Shown here one piece after another: positions 51,936 through 64,000 of a stretch of 64,000 nt of DNA. A program made the translations under genes and the position numbers. Within the stretch, counting starts at the first letter, position 1; every line of letters begins with the position of its first letter. This stretch comes from Nocardioides caeni (GTDB taxonomy: Bacteria; Actinomycetota; Actinomycetes; Propionibacteriales; Nocardioidaceae): assembly GCF_004912195.1 (NCBI RefSeq), contig NZ_STGW01000001.1:709109-773108 (forward strand). The letters run 5' to 3'. The notes beneath the pieces were generated by a model. That model was not told the DNA's origin. It was given only the letters and a program-made list of their open reading frames with translations, and made no database searches.

Positions 51936-51939
<4 letters not shown>
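49426..51939 (+). CDS. pheT: Phenylalanyl-tRNA synthetase beta chain
   Basis: Beta subunit of 837 residues. Domains in order: tRNA-binding OB domain (about 40-160), B3/4 editing domain (about 210-375), B5 domain (about 400-475), catalytic-like core and the C-terminal FDX anticodon-binding domain (about 745-837, FSTMPLAKEDVALVV to APDRTLTEGEA). Removes mischarged tyrosine. ATG 49426 is taken since it follows pheS closely. The stop overlaps the start of an acyltransferase gene (GTGA), an unusual coupling. Confidence 0.96.
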
Positions 51940-55562
<3,623 letters not shown>

Positions 55563-55592
55563 CCACCCCGTCACTCCTCGAAGGATCCCTCC

Positions 55593-56750
55593 ATGAGCGT
55601 CACCCATCCCGCCGGCTTCCGGGCCGCCGGCGCAGCCGTCGGGCTCAAGTCCAGCGGTGCCAAGGACTTCGCCCTCGTCGTCAATGACGGCCCCGACTTC
55701 GACTCCGCCACGGTCTTCACGAGCAACCGCTGCAAGGCCAATCCGGTGCTGTGGAGCGAGCAGGTGGTCAAGGACGGCGTCGTGCGCGCGGTCGTCCTCA
55801 ACTCCGGCGGCGCCAACTGCTACACGGGCCCGGAGGGCTTCCTCACGACCCACCGCGTCGCCGAGGAGGTCGGCGCAGCGCTCGGCGTCGGTGCCGGGGA
55901 CGTCGTCGTCTGCTCGACCGGGCTGATCGGTCTGGTCAACGACCGGCAGCTGCTCGTCGACGGCGTGCGTGTGCTGCACTCCCGGCTCGCCGCCGACGGA
56001 GGCAATGACGCCGCTGAGGCGATCATGACCACCGACACCGTCAGCAAGCAGGTCGTCGTTCAGGGGCCCGGGGGCGCCTGGTCCATCGGCGGCATGGCCA
56101 AGGGTGCCGGCATGCTGGCACCCGCGCTCGCCACGATGCTCGTCGTCATCACGACCGATGCCGTCGTCCCGGCCGGGCAGCTCGACGCGTCGCTGCGGGC
56201 GGCCACGCGCGTCAGCTTCGACCGGCTGGACTCGGACGGCTGCCAGTCCACCAACGACACGGTGACCCTCATGGCGAGCGGCGCCTCCGGCGTCACCCCG
56301 ACGCCCGAGGAGTTCACTGCTGCTCTCGCTGAGTTGTGCACCGACCTTGCCCAGCAGTTGCTGGCCGATGCGGAGGGCGCGGATCACGAGATCGCGATCA
56401 CCACGCTGAACGCCGCGTCGGAGGACGAGGCGGTGGAGGTGGGTCGCAGCGTCGCGCGCAGCAACCTGTTCAAGGCCGCCGTCTTCGGCAAGGACCCCAA
56501 CTGGGGCCGGGTGTTGGCGTCGGTGGGCACGACGACCGCCGCCTTCGATCCGGCCGACCTCGACGTCGCGATGAACGGTGTCTGGGTCTGTCGCCACAGC
56601 ACGCCGGCCGAGGATCCCGCCCTCGTGGACCTCGGACCACGGAAGGTCACGGTGACGATCGACCTCAAGGCCGGTGACGCGGAAGCGACCGTCTGGACCA
56701 ACGACCTGACCCACGCCTACGTCCACGAGAACAGTGCCTACAGCTCATGA
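55593..56750 (+). CDS. argJ: Bifunctional ornithine acetyltransferase/NAGS
   Basis: Recycles acetyl groups between N-acetylornithine and glutamate and can also make N-acetylglutamate. The 385-residue precursor is cleaved by itself before Thr181 in the motif [16 protein letters not shown], splitting alpha and beta chains. Other family segments: [20 protein letters not shown] and [15 protein letters not shown]. Stop overlaps the argB start (ATGA). GAAGGA precedes the ATG. Confidence 0.95.
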   Translation: MSVTHPAGFRAAGAAVGLKSSGAKDFALVVNDGPDFDSATVFTSNRCKANPVLWSEQVVKDGVVRAVVLNSGGANCYTGPEGFLTTHRVAEEVGAALGVGAGDVVVCSTGLIGLVNDRQLLVDGVRVLHSRLAADGGNDAAEAIMTTDTVSKQVVVQGPGGAWSIGGMAKGAGMLAPALATMLVVITTDAVVPAGQLDASLRAATRVSFDRLDSDGCQSTNDTVTLMASGASGVTPTPEEFTAALAELCTDLAQQLLADAEGADHEIAITTLNAASEDEAVEVGRSVARSNLFKAAVFGKDPNWGRVLASVGTTTAAFDPADLDVAMNGVWVCRHSTPAEDPALVDLGPRKVTVTIDLKAGDAEATVWTNDLTHAYVHENSAYSS

Positions 56751-57694
56751 CTGACGAGACGACCAGCGAGACGACCAGCCAGCCCGGCAAGCCGGATCCC
56801 TACAAGGCCGCCACGCTCGCGGGAGCCCTCCCGTGGCTCAAGGCCTACCACGGCAAGATCGTCGTGGTGAAATACGGCGGCAACGCCATGACCGACGAGA
56901 CGCTGAAGCGCGCCTTCGCCGAGGACATCGCCTTCCTGCGCTTCGCCGGCTTCCGGCCGGTCGTGGTCCACGGCGGCGGACCGCAGATCTCGCAGATGCT
57001 GGACCGGCTCGGCATCGAGTCGGAGTTCCGCGGGGGGCTGCGGGTCACGACCCCCCAGGCCATGGACGTGGTCCGGATGGTCCTCGTCGGACAGGTCCAG
57101 CGCGATCTGGTCGGCCTGATCAACGAGCACGGGCCGCTGGCCGTCGGCCTGTCCGGCGAGGACGCCGGTCTGTTCACCGCCGAGGCGACCGGCACCGTCG
57201 TTGACGGGCAGGAGGTCGATCTCGGGCTGGTCGGTGAGGTCGCCCAGGTGCGGCCCGAGGCGGTCCTCGACCTGATCGAGGCCGGTCGCATCCCCGTGGT
57301 CTCGAGCGTCGCCCCCGACGTGGACGGCACCGTGCACAACGTCAACGCCGACTCCGCCGCGGCTGCCCTGGCCTCCGCGCTCGGCGCCGAGAAGCTGCTG
57401 GTGCTCACCGATGTCGAGGGTCTCTACCTGGACTGGCCGGACCCGGAGGAGGTCATCGGCGAGATCAGCCCCGAGGCGCTCGAGGAGATCCTGCCGACGC
57501 TCGCGAGCGGCATGATCCCCAAGATGAAGGCCTGCCTGCAGGCCGTCCGTGGCGGCGTCGGGCGCGCGACCGTCGTCGACGGCCGCCAGCCGCACGCCGT
57601 GCTGCTCGAGCTCTTCACCGACGAGGGCGTCGGCACCCAGGTACTGCCCGGCGTGACGACCAAGACGCGCAAGGCGCGGGAGATCCAGTCATGA
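56747..57694 (+). CDS. argB: Acetylglutamate kinase
   Basis: Phosphorylates N-acetylglutamate; usually the arginine-inhibited step in organisms with argJ. The 315-residue protein shows [19 protein letters not shown], the [11 protein letters not shown] segment, [12 protein letters not shown] and LTDVEGLY. Its N-terminal extension of about 30 residues (starting [11 protein letters not shown]) includes the helix that forms the arginine-sensitive hexamer in relatives, so feedback control is likely. Overlaps argJ and argD by four bases on each side. Confidence 0.95.
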   Translation: MTDETTSETTSQPGKPDPYKAATLAGALPWLKAYHGKIVVVKYGGNAMTDETLKRAFAEDIAFLRFAGFRPVVVHGGGPQISQMLDRLGIESEFRGGLRVTTPQAMDVVRMVLVGQVQRDLVGLINEHGPLAVGLSGEDAGLFTAEATGTVVDGQEVDLGLVGEVAQVRPEAVLDLIEAGRIPVVSSVAPDVDGTVHNVNADSAAAALASALGAEKLLVLTDVEGLYLDWPDPEEVIGEISPEALEEILPTLASGMIPKMKACLQAVRGGVGRATVVDGRQPHAVLLELFTDEGVGTQVLPGVTTKTRKAREIQS

Positions 57695-58905
57695 GTGCGA
57701 TGTCGTCGACCCAGTGGACCGAGCGCTACGCCGATGCGCTGATGAACACCTTCGGACCGCCGAAGCTCATCCTCGCCCGCGGCGAGGGCGCCCGGGTGTG
57801 GGACGTCGACGGCCGGGAGTACGTCGACCTGCTCGGCGGTATCGCCGTCAATGCCCTCGGCCACGCGCACCCGCGGTTGGTCGAGGCGGTGACCACCCAG
57901 CTGCAGACCCTCGGCCACATCTCGAACTTCTTCGCCAGCGAGCCGCAGATCGCCCTCGCCGAGCGCCTGGCGGGGCTACTGGGCACCGAGGCCCGGGTCT
58001 TCTTCACCAACTCCGGTGCCGAGGCGAACGAGGCCGCGTTCAAGCTGACCCGGCGGACGGGGCGCACGAGGATCGTGGCGACGAAGGGCTCCTTCCACGG
58101 CCGCACCATGGGTGCGCTCGCGCTCACCTCCAAGCAGGCCTACCGCGAGCCCTTCGAGCCGCTGCCGGGTGACGTCGTCTTCGTCGACTATGGCGACATC
58201 GCCGCCCTCGAGGCGGCGGTCGACGACACGACGGCAGCGGTCATCGTCGAGCCGATCCAGGGCGAGGCCGGCGTGATCGTGCCGCCCCGTGACTACCTCC
58301 CGGCGGCGCAGCGGATCGCCCACGCGCGCGGCGCGCTGCTGTGGCTCGACGAGATCCAGACCGGGATCGGCCGCACCGGCGCCTGGTTCGCGCACCAGCA
58401 CCCCGACCTGGTGTCGGAACCGGTCGTTCCCGACATCATCACCTTGGCGAAGGGCCTCGCCGGCGGCATCCCGATCGGTGCCTGCCTCGCCACCCACGGC
58501 TCGGGCAAGCTGCTCGACCCCGGCAACCACGGCACCACCTTCGGTGGCAACCCGGTCGCGGCCGCGGCGGCGCTGACGGTGCTCGACGTCGTCGGCGAGG
58601 ACGGATTCCTGGCTCGGGTCAGCGAGGTGGGGGAGCGGCCCAGGGAGGTCGGTGCTGCCGACCCGCGGGTCGTCGAGACCCGTGGCGCCGGGCTCCTCGT
58701 CGGACTGACCCTCGCCGAGCCGCGGTCGGCGGAGGTCGTCGCGGCGGCCCAGGACGCCGGCTTCATCGTCAACGGTGCTACGCCCGAGCGGATCCGGATG
58801 GCGCCGCCGCTGGTGCTGACCGACGCTGACGTCGACGCCTTCGGTGCTGCCTGGCCGGGCATCCTCGACGCGGCGGGACTCGGCCGCACGGGAGGTGTGG
58901 CATGA
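57691..58905 (+). CDS. argD: Acetylornithine aminotransferase
   Basis: PLP enzyme, fold I, 404 residues, making N-acetylornithine. Seen: [13 protein letters not shown] (108-120), the PLP-ring and phosphate motifs FHGRTMGAL and [14 protein letters not shown], and the internal lysine Lys254 in [13 protein letters not shown]. The segment around [14 protein letters not shown] is a few residues shorter than usual with a proline in place of leucine, a minor peculiarity. Start overlaps argB, stop overlaps argF (ATGA). Confidence 0.95.
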   Translation: MSAMSSTQWTERYADALMNTFGPPKLILARGEGARVWDVDGREYVDLLGGIAVNALGHAHPRLVEAVTTQLQTLGHISNFFASEPQIALAERLAGLLGTEARVFFTNSGAEANEAAFKLTRRTGRTRIVATKGSFHGRTMGALALTSKQAYREPFEPLPGDVVFVDYGDIAALEAAVDDTTAAVIVEPIQGEAGVIVPPRDYLPAAQRIAHARGALLWLDEIQTGIGRTGAWFAHQHPDLVSEPVVPDIITLAKGLAGGIPIGACLATHGSGKLLDPGNHGTTFGGNPVAAAAALTVLDVVGEDGFLARVSEVGERPREVGAADPRVVETRGAGLLVGLTLAEPRSAEVVAAAQDAGFIVNGATPERIRMAPPLVLTDADVDAFGAAWPGILDAAGLGRTGGVA

Positions 58906-59849
58906 CCCGATCGTTCCTCCGCGACGACGACCTGACGCCCGCCGAGCAGGCCGAGGTCCTCGCCCTCGCCACCGAGCTCAAGGACGAGCCCTACGACCAC
59001 AAGCCGCTCGCGGGTCCGCGCACGGTCGCGATGGTCTTCGACAAGCCCACGCTGCGCACCCAGGCGTCGTTCGCGGCCGGCATCGCCGAGCTCGGCGGCC
59101 ACCCGATGCTCGTCGACGGAGCGCTCGCTGGCATCGGCAAGCGTGAGTCGGTGGCCGATGTCGCACGGGTGCTCGGCCGGCAGGCCTCCCAGATCGTGTG
59201 GCGCACCTACGCGCAGTCGAACCTCGAGGAGATGGCGGCCTTCTCCGGCGTCCCGGTGATCAATGCGCTGACCGACGAGTTCCACCCGTGCCAGCTGTTG
59301 GCCGACCTCCTGACGATCCAGGAGCACAAGGGCACGCTGGCCGGGATCACGGTCGCCTTCCTCGGCGATGCTGCCTGCAACATGGGCAACTCGTGGGCGC
59401 TCGCCGGCGTGACCGCCGGGATGCACGTCCGATTCGGGTGCCCGGAGGGCTACGCCCCCGACGCGGACGTGCTGGAGCGGGCCGGCGCCCTGGGGGCGGT
59501 CGGCACGGGCAGCACGGGTGGCACCGTGCATGTCTTCGACGACCCCGTCGCAGCCGTCGGCGGCGTGGACGTGGTCGTCACCGACACGTGGGTGTCGATG
59601 GGCAAGGAGGACGAGGCGGCCGCCCGCCGGGACGTCTTCGGCACCTACGCCGTCACCGCCGACCTCCTCGCCGAGGCCAGGGACGACGCGATCGTGATGC
59701 ACTGCCTGCCGGCCTACCGTGGCTCGGAGATCGCCGCCGAGGTGATCGACGGTCCGCACAGCGTGGTGTGGGACGAGGCCGAGAACCGTCGCCACGCCCA
59801 GAAGGCGGTCATGAGCTGGCTCCAGGCTCAGTCGTCGAGTCGGGCATGA
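58902..59849 (+). CDS. argF: Ornithine carbamoyltransferase
   Basis: Joins ornithine and carbamoyl phosphate to citrulline. The 315-residue sequence starts like actinobacterial ArgF ([16 protein letters not shown]) and has [18 protein letters not shown] and HCLPAYRG, which carry the ornithine and catalytic Cys residues. The carbamoyl phosphate loop, usually STRTR, reads TLRTQ at residues 50-54 ([12 protein letters not shown]). The central Arg and Thr are kept. Position in the arg operon argues for a functional enzyme; an alternative transcarbamylase is less likely. Confidence 0.92.
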   Translation: MTRSFLRDDDLTPAEQAEVLALATELKDEPYDHKPLAGPRTVAMVFDKPTLRTQASFAAGIAELGGHPMLVDGALAGIGKRESVADVARVLGRQASQIVWRTYAQSNLEEMAAFSGVPVINALTDEFHPCQLLADLLTIQEHKGTLAGITVAFLGDAACNMGNSWALAGVTAGMHVRFGCPEGYAPDADVLERAGALGAVGTGSTGGTVHVFDDPVAAVGGVDVVVTDTWVSMGKEDEAAARRDVFGTYAVTADLLAEARDDAIVMHCLPAYRGSEIAAEVIDGPHSVVWDEAENRRHAQKAVMSWLQAQSSSRA

Positions 59850-59856
59850 GGCGGAC

Positions 59857-60372
59857 ATGAGCGAGCACGCCCTGACCCCGGTCACGAAGAACGCCCGCCA
59901 GGCGCTCATCGTCGAGCTGCTGGAGACCCGGGAGGTGCGCTCGCAGCCCGAGCTCGCCGACCTGCTCGGCGGCCGGGGCGTGCACGTCACCCAGGCCACG
60001 CTGAGCCGCGACCTCGTCGAGCTCGACGCGGTCAAGGTCCGCGCGACCAACGGCACCCTCGTCTACGCCGTCCCGGCCGAGGGCGGTGACCGCAGGCCCG
60101 TCGCGGGCGGCGACAGCCCCGCCGCCCAGCACCGGCTGGCCCGGCTGTGCTCCGAGCTGCTCGTCAGCGCGGAGGCGAGCGCCAACCTCGTCGTGCTGCG
60201 CACCCCGCCGGGAGCCGCGCAGTTCCTGGCCAGCGCCATCGACAAGGTCGAGATCCCCGACGTCCTCGGCTGCATCGCCGGCGACGACACCGTGCTCGTC
60301 ATCGGGCGCGATCCTGCCGGGGGAGACGCCCTGGCCCATCGATTCACCTCCCTTGCCGAAAGGAACGAGTAA
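59857..60372 (+). CDS. argR: Arginine repressor ArgR
   Basis: Hexameric, arginine-dependent repressor of 171 residues. The N-terminal winged helix (about 10-80) has [20 protein letters not shown] and [13 protein letters not shown]; the C-terminal oligomer/arginine domain includes [20 protein letters not shown] and [11 protein letters not shown]. It should bind the tandem boxes at 54056-54089 upstream of argC and so repress its own operon. The gene is seven bases after argF, and argG starts one base after its stop. Confidence 0.95.
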   Translation: MSEHALTPVTKNARQALIVELLETREVRSQPELADLLGGRGVHVTQATLSRDLVELDAVKVRATNGTLVYAVPAEGGDRRPVAGGDSPAAQHRLARLCSELLVSAEASANLVVLRTPPGAAQFLASAIDKVEIPDVLGCIAGDDTVLVIGRDPAGGDALAHRFTSLAERNE

Positions 60373-61803
<1,431 letters not shown>

Positions 61804-61805
61804 CC

Positions 61806-63715
<1,910 letters not shown>

Positions 63716-63734
63716 CCGAGGGGGCCACCCCGAT

Positions 63735-63765
63735 TTGCAACGGGTGGGACATGTGCTGTTAATGT
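63735..63765 (+). promoter_or_regulatory. Possible upstream rrn promoter
   Basis: TTGCAA (63735-63740) and TAATGT (63760-63765) are separated by 19 bases, slightly long. The region just after holds a hairpin CTCGTTGC/GCAGCGAG (63770-63792). It may be an additional promoter of the rRNA operon, which often has several. Confidence 0.4.
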
Positions 63766-63884
63766 TCCACTCGTTGCGGGGAACGCAGCGAGAACCTCGG
63801 AGGCCAAGGGCCTCGAAACGAGGGTTTCACTGTGTCCGCGGCCTGGCTCGGATCCGCTCCGCAGCCCGGGGGTCACGCCCTGAG

Positions 63885-63913
63885 TTGACGAGCAGAATGC
63901 GAACCAGTAACGT
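63885..63913 (+). promoter_or_regulatory. Strong sigma-70-type rrn promoter
   Basis: TTGACG (63885-63890), 17-base spacer, TAACGT (63908-63913). The near-consensus -35 with ideal spacing in a GC-rich genome points to a major promoter, and the conserved rrn leader that follows 57 bases later gives it a purpose. No gene lies between argH (63715) and the window end other than the leader. Confidence 0.75.
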
Positions 63914-63969
63914 TTCACAGGTTGCCCCGCGACCGAAGCCGAGAGGCCGAGGCGCGAGCGCGTCTGATG

Positions 63970-64000
63970 TTTGAGAACTCAACAGTGTGTCATGCATATG
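63970..64000 (+). other. Start of rRNA operon leader (16S gene beyond window)
   Basis: TTTGAGAACTCAACAGTGTG (63970-63989) is the stretch found in the leader upstream of 16S rRNA in many actinobacteria, near the processing and antitermination region. It contains the palindrome TTGAGAACTCAA. The 16S gene itself is not in the window. Recognition is from memory of rrn leaders. Confidence 0.75.

Overview
The window is a 64 kb, very GC-rich stretch of actinobacterial chromosome. It carries a Mce4-type steroid importer, a KstR regulon, mycolic-lineage style SDR/FadE genes, many ATGA/GTGA stop-start overlaps, GTG starts and leaderless promoters. I infer a Nocardioidaceae-like (Nocardioides-type) organism; this rests on gene content and recollection, not on a search. 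No transposase, CRISPR array, tRNA or integrase was seen, so it looks like stable core chromosome.

Region 1 (1-29222) is a steroid (cholesterol-type) catabolic block. A Mce4 importer (yrbE4B fragment, mce4A-F, two Mce-associated proteins) is followed by an operon with a ferredoxin reductase, a split-barrel flavoprotein, a 3Fe-4S ferredoxin and two steroid-type SDRs, then the regulator gene kstR. Beyond kstR lies a small uncharacterised cluster (GT4 glycosyltransferase, methyltransferase, squalene-cyclase-like toroid protein, second methyltransferase), then a FadE34-like fused acyl-CoA dehydrogenase, an esterase, a wax-ester/DGAT-like acyltransferase, a DUF475 membrane protein and a hydrolase. 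The block ends with the side-chain operon: fused ChsE1-ChsE2, ChsH2 split into two genes, ChsH1 and the Ltp2 aldolase. Together these would remove the last three side-chain carbons as propionyl-CoA. Five copies of a TNNAACNNGTTNNA-type KstR operator mark the promoters, and several contain a -10 hexamer just upstream of a leaderless start.

Region 2 (29223-34570) holds an FMN riboswitch with ribD-ribE-ribBA-ribH, followed by hisE-hisG. Region 3 (34571-43611) is a Ter-associated stress module: two TerD proteins, a CitE-like aldolase whose start codon lies in an 18-bp perfect inverted repeat, a PRTase/TRSP-StiP fusion, a HAD phosphatase, a coiled-coil protein of unknown function, a P-loop protein with an altered Walker A, and a PLP fold-III enzyme.

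Region 4 (43638-54047) is translation-related: sseB-like gene, infC (ATC start, with an attenuator-like hairpin upstream), rpmI, rplT, an rRNA/tRNA methyltransferase, an orphan histidine kinase, a DinB protein, pheS-pheT, and an acyltransferase coupled to pheT. Region 5 (54048-63715) is the full arginine operon argC-(ACT protein)-argJBDFRG-(Nudix)-argH behind tandem ARG boxes. The window ends in the promoter and leader of an rRNA operon whose 16S gene lies beyond position 64000.
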